From: JAGLCW01 sp964427915
GTDB taxonomy: Bacteria > Caldisericota > Caldisericia > UBA6126
Direction of reading: 5' to 3'
NCBI GenBank assembly: GCA_964427915.1
Contig: CAYRWA010000009.1
Span: forward strand, 1-49,607
Length of the DNA stretch: 49,607 nt
The translations under genes were made by a program, and so were the position numbers. Shown here piece after piece: positions 34,462 through 43,268 of this stretch; position 1 is the first letter of the stretch; each line of letters starts with the position of its first letter. The notes below the pieces were generated by a model. It had not been told where the DNA came from. It made no database searches and worked only from the letters and a program-made list of their open reading frames with translations.

Positions 34462-36293
34462 TGATTCCTATTTCATGGGGTGTTACTGATTACACCCTTC
34501 TTTTTCTTTTCCTTACCATTCCTCCTTACATTGCAGCTTTTGTTTATGCATTGAAATATGTTCATGCACGAAAAACCGAGTTTTTTACATTTTTTTTATT
34601 AACATTTGTTGGCAACGTTGCCATTTATTTTACAACCAATCTATTATCGCTTCTTATTGTCTATGAATTTGTTTCTCTTGTTAGCTTTCCCTTGATTTTG
34701 CACGAGCGTATTAAAGAATCTTTTCAAGCTGCCAAGTTATACTTTATCTTTTCTCTACTAAGTGGTTTGTTAGTTTTGGGAGGTATTTGGCTTGTAAAAT
34801 ACCCTGCCTACCACGTTAGTGGTGCCGTCATTATGGCTTTAGGATTTCTTGTAAAAGCAGGAGGAGTTCCTTTTCATGTATGGCTTCCAGAGGCTCATCC
34901 TGTTGCTCCGCCACCTGCTTCTGCAATTCTATCTGGGTGCATTATCAAGATTGGATTCTATGGCATGATGAAGGCGTTTCTTTTCGTAACTGTACCTCCT
35001 CTCTATGGATATATTCTGTTAGGAATTTCTCTTGTTACAATGTTTCTTGGAGTACTACAAGCACTTCTACAGTCGAATGCAAAGCGAATGCTTGCGTTTC
35101 ATAGCGTATCCCAGATGGGGTATATCTTGTTAGGGCTAGCTCTGTTTGTTATTTTTAAAAACACTCATGCCTTAGCTGCTTCTATTCTTCATGCTGTCAA
35201 CCATGCTTGGTTTAAATCTGCGCTGTTTATAGCAACCGGCGTGTTGGTACTCTATTTTGGAACACTGGATATGTATTCCATACGAGGTCTTTTGAAGAGG
35301 AAATGGTTGGTTGCTCTACTGTTTTTAGTAGCTGTTATGGGTATTTCAGGTGTACCTTTTACCAATGGGTTTATCTCAAAAAATGCTCTTCATGAAGAGT
35401 TAATGATACATTCTTCTTTCATTTTTTTGTTTTCTGAAGCAGTCTTTCTTTTAACGGCAGTAGGAACCTTTACTTCTAACTTTAAAATGTTCTATTTAAC
35501 TTCTTTTCGGTCAATGCGAAAGCAATACAAGTTGCACTTTGATTGGCGTGAAGTTGTTCCTTTGGGATTGTTAGCTCTTCTTATTCTTGTGTTTGGTTCG
35601 AACCCAATGCTTTATCAATCCATTTTACCTACTCAGTTATCTTCTTTTCATCATGTACTTGAGAACCTATCACTACTCCATCACGGGTTTACACATTCAA
35701 CCATTGGTTTCCTCTGGATTGCTTTTGGAGGTATTGTACTCATGGTTGTTGGTCTAAAAAAGGGGTGGTTTCATATTGCAATACCGTATTCTTGGACTTT
35801 TCTATCTTGGTGGTATCATTTATATGGGGTGATTAAAACATTCTGTACGGTTTGGTGTCAAAAAATAGATGACATGATTGTTCATCAATATGATGCTTGG
35901 ATAACATATCTAGCCAGCCCTTGGTTCTTAACATGTCAGGAAATTGAAGCGATGTTTCCAAGGCAAGATGTCAAGTCCTGCCTTCGACTTACTGCCAGTT
36001 GCTGTTCATTGGATGGAAGAGTGGATAAGGTAAGCTCTTCTATTGTTCCTGGAGCAACCTCTTGGACTCACCATGTCAGTGAAAAACTCTGCCAAATTGA
36101 CGACCAGGTGTGTAGAATGTGGGATCAAGTCAAAAAATTCTTCCTCTTCATTATTGATAAATCTAAACAAGAGGATCTAGTTAGAGCAAAGCGATATTCT
36201 TTTATGGTTACTCAAATAGGAAAAGTGGTCATTTTGGTGTCTACCATTCTTACCATCGCTGTTTTTGCGTTGTTTCTTTTATGGATTAACTAA
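34461..36293 (+). CDS. Second proton-conducting antiporter-like membrane subunit with a C-terminal extension
   Basis: 610 aa from the ATG at 34461, which overlaps the stop of the previous gene (TAATG). A longer frame at 34404 runs over that gene and is less likely. The PF00361 core has VKAGGVPFHVWLPEAHPVAP, MLAFHSVSQMGYILLG and HAVNHAWFKSALFIATG. After about residue 430 there is an extra helix, then a hydrophilic part (residues of about 480-585) rich in Cys and charged residues (SCLRLTASCC, DDQVCRMWDQVKKF), then a final membrane helix. NuoL- or HyfB-like proteins also have C-terminal extensions, but this one is not a lateral helix I recognise. It forms a pair with the preceding gene. Confidence 0.88.
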   Translation: MIPISWGVTDYTLLFLFLTIPPYIAAFVYALKYVHARKTEFFTFFLLTFVGNVAIYFTTNLLSLLIVYEFVSLVSFPLILHERIKESFQAAKLYFIFSLLSGLLVLGGIWLVKYPAYHVSGAVIMALGFLVKAGGVPFHVWLPEAHPVAPPPASAILSGCIIKIGFYGMMKAFLFVTVPPLYGYILLGISLVTMFLGVLQALLQSNAKRMLAFHSVSQMGYILLGLALFVIFKNTHALAASILHAVNHAWFKSALFIATGVLVLYFGTLDMYSIRGLLKRKWLVALLFLVAVMGISGVPFTNGFISKNALHEELMIHSSFIFLFSEAVFLLTAVGTFTSNFKMFYLTSFRSMRKQYKLHFDWREVVPLGLLALLILVFGSNPMLYQSILPTQLSSFHHVLENLSLLHHGFTHSTIGFLWIAFGGIVLMVVGLKKGWFHIAIPYSWTFLSWWYHLYGVIKTFCTVWCQKIDDMIVHQYDAWITYLASPWFLTCQEIEAMFPRQDVKSCLRLTASCCSLDGRVDKVSSSIVPGATSWTHHVSEKLCQIDDQVCRMWDQVKKFFLFIIDKSKQEDLVRAKRYSFMVTQIGKVVILVSTILTIAVFALFLLWIN

Positions 36294-36295
36294 CC

Positions 36296-36547
36296 ATGAG
36301 TATACGTAGTAGTGTTTTTCTGAAATGGTTTCTCTTCCTTATTTTTACGTTTTCATTGCTTTTATCTAGCAAAAGAGTTGTTATACAAAGGGGTTATGAA
36401 GAGCATCATTTTTTGACCCATTACAGACAACTCTCTTCCTTTTATACAAACACAGATATTGTACAAAAGATCGTAAAGAAAGCTCCTACAAATCAAGTCC
36501 TTCATGATGGATTTGTATGGATTGTTGAATCACAAGATGAAACCTAA
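36296..36547 (+). CDS. Small single-pass membrane protein, unknown
   Basis: 83 aa starting 2 bases after the antiporter-like gene stop. Residues 10-24 (WFLFLIFTFSLLLSS) form one membrane helix, preceded by an Arg/Lys-rich start and followed by a charged tail. It overlaps rsmA by 11 bases. Position suggests it is either a small subunit of the antiporter-like complex or a coupling peptide for rsmA. No family recognised, and its short length makes the call moderate. Confidence 0.6.
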   Translation: MSIRSSVFLKWFLFLIFTFSLLLSSKRVVIQRGYEEHHFLTHYRQLSSFYTNTDIVQKIVKKAPTNQVLHDGFVWIVESQDET

Positions 36548-37322
36548 AAAATCATTAGGACAAAATTTTCTTCATGATACCAATATTATATTAAAAATAA
36601 AAAAAGCAGTAGACTTACAATCCACAGATCAATTGCTTGAAATTGGACCTGGACTTGGTGCATTAACAAAGCATCTGTTGCCAGATTGCAAAGAGTATAC
36701 TGCGATTGAAATCGACCCCAGGTGCATTAAAGAGCTGCTCTGCTTGGAACAAGAACATGCGCATTTTCGCATTGTGCAAGGAGATTTTCTTACCATTAAC
36801 CTAGAGCCCTGGAAAAACTTTACCAAAGTAGTGGGCAACCTCCCGTATCATATTGCGACGCCAATAATGGAACGAATAGCTACAGAGTTGCAACCCACTA
36901 AAATTGTCTGTATGTTTGCCATTGGCACTGCTGATCGTTATATCGCTACCGTTGGAACACCTCAATATTCCTCAGCTTCCATCATGATGCAGTCGTTTTT
37001 TTCTATTGAAACAGTTTGTACGGTACAAAAAGGTTCTTTTTTCCCATCCCCTTCCATAGCTTCCAAAGTCTTATCTTTTACTCCCAAAGAAGTACAAATC
37101 CCGAAAACGTTACAATTTACAAAATTTGTCCAAAAAATATTTTCCTATCGAAGAAAAACACTGTACAATGCAATCAAAAATTCGTATTCTGATGGCGTAG
37201 CTTCATACCTTCAGTCAAAGTGCGACATATTGATGCAAAGAAGACCCGAGATGTGTAGTATGGAGGATTTTCAATGGCTGTATCAACACTACCAGGAAAC
37301 AGTACATGAAGAAAACGAATAA
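36537..37322 (+). CDS. rsmA: 16S rRNA (adenine1518/1519-N6)-dimethyltransferase RsmA (KsgA)
   Basis: RsmA dimethylates two adjacent adenines in helix 45 of 16S rRNA and acts as an assembly checkpoint. The 261-aa product starts MKPKKSLGQNFLHDTN, the family N-terminus, with LLEIGPGLGALTKHLL as the SAM-binding motif I, and GNLPYHIATPIM with the catalytic NLPY. The ATG at 36537 gives the conserved start; a frame from 36504 adds 11 residues without similarity. It overlaps ispE by 17 bases, a common bacterial pairing. Confidence 0.96.
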   Translation: MKPKKSLGQNFLHDTNIILKIKKAVDLQSTDQLLEIGPGLGALTKHLLPDCKEYTAIEIDPRCIKELLCLEQEHAHFRIVQGDFLTINLEPWKNFTKVVGNLPYHIATPIMERIATELQPTKIVCMFAIGTADRYIATVGTPQYSSASIMMQSFFSIETVCTVQKGSFFPSPSIASKVLSFTPKEVQIPKTLQFTKFVQKIFSYRRKTLYNAIKNSYSDGVASYLQSKCDILMQRRPEMCSMEDFQWLYQHYQETVHEENE

Positions 37323-38163
37323 GTATGTAGCCAATGCAAAGTTGAATTTGCAACTTCGAGTGACGGGATTGCAGAAGGATGGATATCACTCTTTGGATAT
37401 GGTTAATGTATTGATTTCACTGCATGATGACATTGCAATTGATATTGCTCCTGAGCGTAAAAATGAAATACATCTGTCCTCCTCTCGCAATTTCTTTACT
37501 CATCCTCAGAAAAATCTTTTGTATAAAGCTTGGAAGTGGTATACACAAAAAACAGGGATCCCGATTAGTGTTCGAATACATCTAAAAAAAAGAATACCAA
37601 TTGGGGCAGGTATGGGCGGTGGATCTTCAGATGCAGCCACACTGCTGCATGTTTTTAATGATCTTTTCAAAGCCATTCCTCAGCAGGATTTGATAAAAGA
37701 GTCAGCAGACATCGGTTCGGATGTTCCCTATTTTCTTGTGGGAGGGCTTTGTCGAGTTACAGGAAAAGGGGATTGCATACAACCCCTATCTGAGAATGAA
37801 GAGTTAACTTCTTCTTATACAGTGGTGTGTTTTCCAAGAAGAGGTGTGGCAACAAAAAAAGTGTATGCTTTGTATGATGAAAAGCAAATTCCATTCTCGA
37901 AAGAGCTTTCTGGAAATCCCGCAGTACTTCCTCCACATAACGATCTTATAGTGCCTGCCTGTGAAGTTCAACCTTGTATTTCTGAGTGTTTATCATTTGT
38001 GAAAATGACAGAACCTACTTATTATAGTATGAGTGGTAGTGGTTCAGCCTGTTTTGGATTATATGATTGCGGTAAATCTAGCAAAAATGCAATGGATTTT
38101 CTGCAAAGGAAAGGATATCAAGTATGGCCCGTAGAAACAAAACAAAAAAGAAACAATCTGTAG
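37306..38163 (+). CDS. ispE: 4-diphosphocytidyl-2-C-methyl-D-erythritol kinase (non-mevalonate pathway)
   Basis: IspE phosphorylates CDP-ME in isoprenoid synthesis. The 285-aa GHMP-kinase has NAKLNLQLRVTGLQKDGYH with the catalytic Lys, IPIGAGMGGGSSDAATLL as the ATP-binding glycine loop, SADIGSDVPYFL with the catalytic Asp, and a C-terminal GSGSACFGLY motif. It overlaps rsmA by 17 bases and the NusG-II gene by 40 bases. Isoprenoid supply would also feed menA (menaquinone prenylation) at 46625. Confidence 0.96.
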   Translation: MKKTNKYVANAKLNLQLRVTGLQKDGYHSLDMVNVLISLHDDIAIDIAPERKNEIHLSSSRNFFTHPQKNLLYKAWKWYTQKTGIPISVRIHLKKRIPIGAGMGGGSSDAATLLHVFNDLFKAIPQQDLIKESADIGSDVPYFLVGGLCRVTGKGDCIQPLSENEELTSSYTVVCFPRRGVATKKVYALYDEKQIPFSKELSGNPAVLPPHNDLIVPACEVQPCISECLSFVKMTEPTYYSMSGSGSACFGLYDCGKSSKNAMDFLQRKGYQVWPVETKQKRNNL

Positions 38164-38570
38164 GAAACGAAAAAAAGAAAGCAATAAATCCCGGTATTAT
38201 TGTATTGATTGTCTCTATTTTGTTTTTTGTAGGACTTTACTATTTGCATACACATCCTGGTATTTTTCAGACTACGAGCAACGATACTCCGCGATATCTC
38301 CATGTTATTAACGGGCATTCCCAGGAAAGAAGAGTCTTTTCTATGAGCGAGGATCAAATTATAGTTGAGACAGGAGCTTTGGGAAATGTAAAAATTGTAG
38401 TACAGGAAGGAAAAGCTTGTATCGAAGAATCAAGCTGTCCCAACCAAACGTGCGTACAAAGTGGTTGGATATCTGCTATTGGTGAAGTGGTAGTGTGCGC
38501 TCCTAACCAAGTTATGCTCCGTATCCAAAGTTCTACCGAGTCTGTTGTTCCAGAGTTTCATTTGCAGTGA
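38124..38570 (+). CDS. Membrane-anchored NusG domain II (NusG_II) protein
   Basis: 148 aa with a basic N-terminus (RRNKTKKKQ), one membrane helix at about 23-42 (NPGIIVLIVSILFFVGLYYL) and a NusG-II domain. The end CPNQTCVQSGWISAIGEVVVC is the characteristic sequence of this family, with conserved Cys residues. Function of the family is unknown. AAAGGA precedes the ATG, which lies inside ispE. It converges on ridA with 13 bases overlap. Confidence 0.88.
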   Translation: MARRNKTKKKQSVGNEKKKAINPGIIVLIVSILFFVGLYYLHTHPGIFQTTSNDTPRYLHVINGHSQERRVFSMSEDQIIVETGALGNVKIVVQEGKACIEESSCPNQTCVQSGWISAIGEVVVCAPNQVMLRIQSSTESVVPEFHLQ

Positions 38571-38947
38571 GGGAATGCTGCGATTGCATCGATCTCTACT
38601 TTGCAATTTTTGGGAAGCTTCTTAACCTCAACGCAAGCCCGAGCTGGAGGTTGGTTTGAAAAGTATTTTCCATACACTTCATTGATACTTGCAAAGTCGT
38701 TCATGTTGATGATGTAAATGGTTGTTTTTACAATATCGTCGTATGTAAGCCCTACACTTGTTAAGATAGCTCCCATATTCTTCATGACGAGTTCTGTTTC
38801 TTCTTCTACAGAACTCGAGTTGTATAAGCCAGTGAAAGGATCGATGGGGATTTGTCCAGATACGAACAAAAAAGAACCAAATTGAACTGCTTGTGAATAA
38901 GGACCAATTGCTTTTGGAGCTTTTTCGGTTTGAATACATTTTTTCAT
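38558..38947 (-). CDS. ridA: RidA-family reactive-enamine deaminase
   Basis: RidA hydrolyses reactive imine/enamine intermediates from PLP enzymes. The ATG at 38947 (AGGAG upstream) gives 129 aa; the longer frame adds 46 hydrophobic residues and is not RidA-like. Motifs are APKAIGPYSQAVQ, LFVSGQIPIDPFTG, and PPARACVEVKKLPKNCKVEI with the conserved Arg of the active site. The length and fold match YjgF/RidA trimers. It stands alone between two plus-strand operons. Confidence 0.95.
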   Translation of the reverse strand: MKKCIQTEKAPKAIGPYSQAVQFGSFLFVSGQIPIDPFTGLYNSSSVEEETELVMKNMGAILTSVGLTYDDIVKTTIYIINMNDFASINEVYGKYFSNQPPARACVEVKKLPKNCKVEIDAIAAFPHCK

Positions 38948-38970
38948 ATTTTTTTCTCCTGTTTTTTCGT

Positions 38971-39000
38971 ATAGTATTAGTATGTTAAAACAAAAAGCAA
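38971..39000 (-). promoter_or_regulatory. Possible promoter of ridA
   Basis: Minus strand: TTGCTT (39000-38995), 18 bases, TACTAT (38976-38971), about 25 bases before the ATG. Moderate match. Confidence 0.35.
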
Positions 39001-39036
39001 ATTGCAGGATAAATGTGACCAGAGTAAAAATAAATC

Positions 39037-39064
39037 TTGACTTAATCGGGTTTTGAAGTATGAT
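39037..39064 (+). promoter_or_regulatory. Promoter of the rplU operon
   Basis: TTGACT (39037-39042), 16 bases, TATGAT (39059-39064). It precedes rplU by 47 bases and is divergent from ridA. No terminator or other control element was seen in the short leader. Confidence 0.6.
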
Positions 39065-39111
39065 AGCAATTTGGATATTTGTCACACTGAATTATATCTA
39101 TGGAGGAATAT

Positions 39112-39423
39112 ATGTACGCAGTTATTGAGACTGGTGGAAAACAGTATAAAGTAGAAGAAGGACAAATCCTTCGAGTTGAAAAATTGGACCAAGAAAAGGG
39201 TAGTGAGATTACTTTTGCTCCGCTAATGATTGGTGGAACCGAAGTGCTTGTAGGAGACGATGCAAAAAATTATCAAGTGCAAGCGAATGTTTTGCGCAGC
39301 GATGAAAAAGCAAAAAAGATTTCTGTTTTTTTCTATCGCAACAAAACAAACGAGCATAAACGGCGTGGTCACAGACAGCGTTTTTCCGAAATTAAAATTA
39401 AATCCATTGGGAGGTCAGCATGA
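39112..39423 (+). CDS. rplU: 50S ribosomal protein L21
   Basis: 103 aa starting MYAVIETGGKQYKVEEGQ, with the family elements ILRVEKL and a basic end containing RRGHRQRFSEIKIKSI. The ATG at 39112 follows GGAGGAA; the upstream in-frame ATG at 39100 overlaps the ribosome site. The usual downstream partner rpmA (L27) is absent; a cDPGS-family gene follows, its ATG overlapping the rplU stop. Confidence 0.97.
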   Translation: MYAVIETGGKQYKVEEGQILRVEKLDQEKGSEITFAPLMIGGTEVLVGDDAKNYQVQANVLRSDEKAKKISVFFYRNKTNEHKRRGHRQRFSEIKIKSIGRSA

Positions 39424-40733
39424 AGCGTAACGTAATCATCATGGGAGCAGCGGGAAGAGATTTCCACAACTTCAATGTTTTTTTTCGAGACAATGAGAAT
39501 TACAACGTTGTAGCCTTTACAGCTACACAGATTCCAGAAATTGATGATCGGAAATATCCCAAAGAACTCTCCGGACATCTTTATCCGCAGGGAATTTCGA
39601 TTCATCCAGAAGAAGAACTTACAGAATTGATTCAGAAACATGACATTGATGTGGTTGTGTTTTCATACTCTGACCAACCTTACCAAAACGTAATGAATAA
39701 ATCTGCCCTTGTGAATGCAGCTGGTGCAGATTTTTGGTTGATGGGCTACAACAATACTACCGTGCAGTCCACGAAGCCATTGTTGTCTGTTTGTGCCGTC
39801 CGAACGGGATGTGGTAAGTCTCAAACCAGCCGTGAAGTTGTGCGCATTTTCCAAAAAATGGGTAAAAGAGTTGCTGCTATTCGTCACCCTATGCCTTATG
39901 GTGACTTAGCAAAACAAGCAGTTCAGCGGTTTGCCTCTTTAGAAGATCTGAAAAAACACGAATGTACTATTGAAGAAATGGAAGAATACGAACCATACAT
40001 CGCCATGGGAGCTATCATCTTCGCTGGTGTCGATTACGAAGCCATTTTACGTGAAGCCGAAAAAGAAGCTGATATTATTTTATGGGATGGCGGTAACAAC
40101 GATTTTCCTTTCTACAAGTCAGACTATAAGATTACCATTGTAGATCCAACCAGGCCTTATGATGAAATTTCCTATTATCCCGGAGAAGTCAATGTCCGAA
40201 TGGCTGACTGTATCATTATTAACAAAGAAGAAACTGCCAACTTAGAAGACATTAATGATGTTCGTGACAATTGTCGTGCTATCAATCCAAATGCTATCAT
40301 CATTGATGCAACCTCTCCCTTAACCATTGAGAATCCTAAGCTTCTTCAGGGCAAACGTGCTTTAGTCATAGAAGATGGTCCTACTTTAACACACGGTGAA
40401 ATGGATATTGGAGCTGGATACTTAGCTGCTCGTAAATGCGGTGCTGAAATAGTCGATCCCAAACCTTATGCTGTCGGATCCATCAAAGAAGCCTATGAAA
40501 AGTATCCTCAATTAGACGAAATTGTCCCTGCTTTGGGATATTATGAAAAACAACTTCGGGAATTGGAAGAAACCATTAATTCTGCCGATTGCGATGTTGT
40601 TGTTATTGGAACCCCCATTGACCTTAGCCGTGTTATCTCAATTAAAAAACCTGTTGTTCGGATTGGATATGAACTTCAAGAAATTGGCAAACCCACTCTT
40701 GAAGATTTGTTAAAAGAAAAATTTAACAAGTAA
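39420..40733 (+). CDS. Cyclic 2,3-diphosphoglycerate synthetase-family (cDPGS-like) NTPase
   Basis: 437 aa. Archaeal cDPGS makes cyclic 2,3-diphosphoglycerate, a thermoprotectant and phosphate store, from 2,3-DPG with ATP. The protein begins RNVIIMGAAGRDFHNFNVFF, then has the P-loop AVRTGCGKSQTSREV and the acidic segments ILWDGGNNDFPF and DPTRPYDE, all typical of the bacterial members often labelled GTPase or cDPGS. GGGAGG precedes its ATG, and it is followed after 11 bases by argF. The link with argF suggests a role in ornithine or carbamoyl-phosphate metabolism, which is an inference. True activity in bacteria is uncertain. Confidence 0.85.
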   Translation: MKRNVIIMGAAGRDFHNFNVFFRDNENYNVVAFTATQIPEIDDRKYPKELSGHLYPQGISIHPEEELTELIQKHDIDVVVFSYSDQPYQNVMNKSALVNAAGADFWLMGYNNTTVQSTKPLLSVCAVRTGCGKSQTSREVVRIFQKMGKRVAAIRHPMPYGDLAKQAVQRFASLEDLKKHECTIEEMEEYEPYIAMGAIIFAGVDYEAILREAEKEADIILWDGGNNDFPFYKSDYKITIVDPTRPYDEISYYPGEVNVRMADCIIINKEETANLEDINDVRDNCRAINPNAIIIDATSPLTIENPKLLQGKRALVIEDGPTLTHGEMDIGAGYLAARKCGAEIVDPKPYAVGSIKEAYEKYPQLDEIVPALGYYEKQLRELEETINSADCDVVVIGTPIDLSRVISIKKPVVRIGYELQEIGKPTLEDLLKEKFNK

Positions 40734-40744
40734 GGAGATACTTT

Positions 40745-41680
40745 ATGCCCGGTTTATACCAAGGAAGAAATTTTGTTTCAATCCATGATTATACGGTGGA
40801 AGATCTCAGGCGAATTTTTGACCTTACAAAACTCCTGAAGCTTGAAGAACATACAAATCAAAGAAAACCTATATTGAATAACAAGACACTTGGAATGATT
40901 TTTGAAAAATCCTCCACTCGCACCCGAGTCTCTTTTGAAATTGGAATGAACCAGATGGGCGGACAGGCAATTTTTCTTAGCAGCCGAGATATCCAATTAG
41001 GTCGAGGAGAGACAATCCCCGATACAGCGCGAGTATTAAGCCGTTATGTAGATGGTATCATGGCTCGAGTTTTTTCTCACGATACTATTGTGCAACTCGC
41101 CCAATATGCTACTTGTCCAGTTATCAACGGCTTGTCAGACTTTTTGCACCCCTGCCAGGCAGTTGCTGATTTTTTCACAATGTACGAAAAAAGAGGCTAT
41201 CTAAAGGGTTTGCATTTGACATATATCGGAGACAGCAACAATGTTTCAAATTCGCTTATGATGGCAGCGGCTAAAACAGGCGTTGATATCACCATCTGTT
41301 CCCCCGGAGGGTTTACTCCTTGCGATCAAATCATGGAGTGGTGGAAAGCGGATTCCCCTTTAACAGGTGCGAAACTAACGATTGTTTCAGATCCTACAGA
41401 AGCTGTTTCAAAAGCAGATTTTATCTATACCGATGTTTGGACTTCGATGGGTCAAGAAAAAGAAGAAGAAGAACGTCGTCGCATATTTGCACCTTATCAA
41501 GTGAACGATGAGCTTCTTTCGAAAGCCTCAAAAGATGTCATGGTTCTACATTGCCTTCCTGCTCATCGCGGTGATGAAATCACAGATTCTGTGATGGATG
41601 GACCCAAAGCAGCAGTATTTGATGAAGCAGAAAATCGCCTTCATGCACAAAAGGCAATTATGGCACTCCTCATGAGCTAG
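40745..41680 (+). CDS. argF: Ornithine carbamoyltransferase
   Basis: It makes citrulline from ornithine and carbamoyl-phosphate (or the reverse in the deiminase pathway). The 311-aa protein has SSTRTRVSFE for carbamoyl-phosphate binding, LHPCQAVADF, and HCLPAHRGDEI with the catalytic Cys. AAGGAG precedes the ATG. It sits between the cDPGS-family gene and the NAD(P)HX repair gene; no other arg gene is visible, so biosynthetic or catabolic use cannot be decided. Putrescine carbamoyltransferase is an alternative but the ornithine-type HCLPAHRG context favours argF. Confidence 0.93.
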   Translation: MPGLYQGRNFVSIHDYTVEDLRRIFDLTKLLKLEEHTNQRKPILNNKTLGMIFEKSSTRTRVSFEIGMNQMGGQAIFLSSRDIQLGRGETIPDTARVLSRYVDGIMARVFSHDTIVQLAQYATCPVINGLSDFLHPCQAVADFFTMYEKRGYLKGLHLTYIGDSNNVSNSLMMAAAKTGVDITICSPGGFTPCDQIMEWWKADSPLTGAKLTIVSDPTEAVSKADFIYTDVWTSMGQEKEEEERRRIFAPYQVNDELLSKASKDVMVLHCLPAHRGDEITDSVMDGPKAAVFDEAENRLHAQKAIMALLMS

Positions 41681-41681
41681 C

Positions 41682-43268
41682 ATGTACGTTCATATTGGTC
41701 AGGATACCTATGCATCTGACAAAATGATGGAGGAAGAGTTTCAAGTATCCTCCGTTCAACTCATGGAAGTTGCCGGTAAGAATGTTGCTGACCAAGTTTT
41801 GAAATATGCGGACCCAACAGTCCGCAGCGCATTGATTGCTATTGGACCGGGCAACAACGGCGGAGACGGAATGGTTGTTGCCCGGTTTTTAATTTCACAT
41901 GGCTGGTACGTCCTTGTAGTTCCAGCCTTACCACTAGAAAACCTAACAGGTGCGCCAGCACATAATTATCAAATCCTACAGGCCATTTGTCAGAATCCTG
42001 TCTTTCATTCTCAACTAATGGCTCCTTATTCCATTAGTTCATTAACGGAAGAAATTGTTTCCTCCTTTTTACAAAAGAATTCCCACTGTGTTATTGTGGA
42101 TGCTCTGTTTGGAGTCGGACTACATAGGCCTATTACAGGGAAGACGGCAGAATTGATTCAAAAACTGAATAGAGCAGGACAACCCATTTTTTCTGTGGAT
42201 ATCCCTTCGGGAATAAGCTCAGAAAATGGTTCCATCGTCGGGTCCTTTCCTACTTCTGCTATAAAAGCAAGCTTTACCGTTACATTTGAAGCCCCCAAAA
42301 TTGGTCATCTGTTGTACCCCGGAAAAGAATACACAGGAACTCTTCTTGTAACAAAAATTGGAGTGTTGCAATCGGCACTGGAAAAACAATCTCCTTATAC
42401 TACTATTCTAGAAGAAAACCAATTGGCTACCTTTGTGAAACCTCGTTCAAAGCAATCTCATAAAGGAACCTTTGGAAGAGTGTATTGTATATGTGGATCT
42501 TCTCTTTATAAAGGAGCTCTTACTTTTTCTCTCCTTGGCGCTTTACATGCCGGAGCTGGACTCTTGACAGCGTGTTACAAGGAATCAAATGAATTGTTCT
42601 TATCTCCCTATGTTATTCCAGAAGCAACCCACTTCCCTATCCCTGTCACCAATGAACACTATACACCTCACTCTTCTACCTATTTTATCCATCACGTTCA
42701 TTCTAAGAATGTGGTATGTATAGGATCTGGTATGGGACGGAGTATCGATAACCAAGAATTTTGCAGGGATTTGTATTGCAACATGCCCAATACTATGATA
42801 ATGGATGCTGATTCTCTTTGGGCTATTCAAAATCACATGAATGAAACTCCTTCTGGTCCCCGTATTATAACTCCTCACCTTGGAGAAATGAGCTATCTAA
42901 CCTCCATTCCGATTGACGACATTCAAAAGAACCTTGTAGAGATTGCAGTCACCTTTGCAAAAAAATGGCAAATGATTGTTGTACTCAAATCATCAACAAC
43001 TGTTGTTGCGGATCCTACAGGTTTCTGTTATATCAATAGCTACAGTTCCTCTGCTCTGGCAAAGGGTGGTACAGGTGATGTATTGGCAGGTACCATTGCA
43101 GGTTTCGTTGCCCAAGGATATACAGCCTATCATGCTAGTATTGTAGGAGTTGCATTGCACAGTCTTGCTGCCATTGAAATGGAAAAAGATTCTACTTCAT
43201 GGGCTTCTTCTACTTCTACGCTGCCCATGTATTATGGAACTGTTTTAAAGCGCATTACAAATTCATGA
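41682..43268 (+). CDS. nnr: Bifunctional NAD(P)H-hydrate epimerase / ADP-dependent NAD(P)H-hydrate dehydratase
   Basis: This repairs damaged NAD(P)HX. The N-terminal YjeF_N half (residues 1-215) has IGPGNNGGDGMVVARFL and VDALFGVGLHRPI. The C-terminal carbohydrate-kinase-like half (about 225-525) has HKGTFGRVYCICGS, GPRIITPHLGEMSYL, and SALAKGGTGDVLAGTIAGF with the catalytic Asp. 528 aa is typical for the fusion. It starts one base after the argF stop and has no clear ribosome site. Its TGA overlaps the next ATG. Confidence 0.96.
   Translation: MYVHIGQDTYASDKMMEEEFQVSSVQLMEVAGKNVADQVLKYADPTVRSALIAIGPGNNGGDGMVVARFLISHGWYVLVVPALPLENLTGAPAHNYQILQAICQNPVFHSQLMAPYSISSLTEEIVSSFLQKNSHCVIVDALFGVGLHRPITGKTAELIQKLNRAGQPIFSVDIPSGISSENGSIVGSFPTSAIKASFTVTFEAPKIGHLLYPGKEYTGTLLVTKIGVLQSALEKQSPYTTILEENQLATFVKPRSKQSHKGTFGRVYCICGSSLYKGALTFSLLGALHAGAGLLTACYKESNELFLSPYVIPEATHFPIPVTNEHYTPHSSTYFIHHVHSKNVVCIGSGMGRSIDNQEFCRDLYCNMPNTMIMDADSLWAIQNHMNETPSGPRIITPHLGEMSYLTSIPIDDIQKNLVEIAVTFAKKWQMIVVLKSSTTVVADPTGFCYINSYSSSALAKGGTGDVLAGTIAGFVAQGYTAYHASIVGVALHSLAAIEMEKDSTSWASSTSTLPMYYGTVLKRITNS

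Noticed and set aside
32926..36293. DabA/DabB-type inorganic carbon transporter
   Set aside because: Although DabB is antiporter-like, no DabA (PF10070-type) gene is adjacent and both proteins are of the antiporter class.
38948..39085. Longer ridA start at 39085 with a hydrophobic N-terminus
   Set aside because: RidA proteins start near the conserved APKAIGPYS segment. A ribosome site precedes the ATG at 38947.
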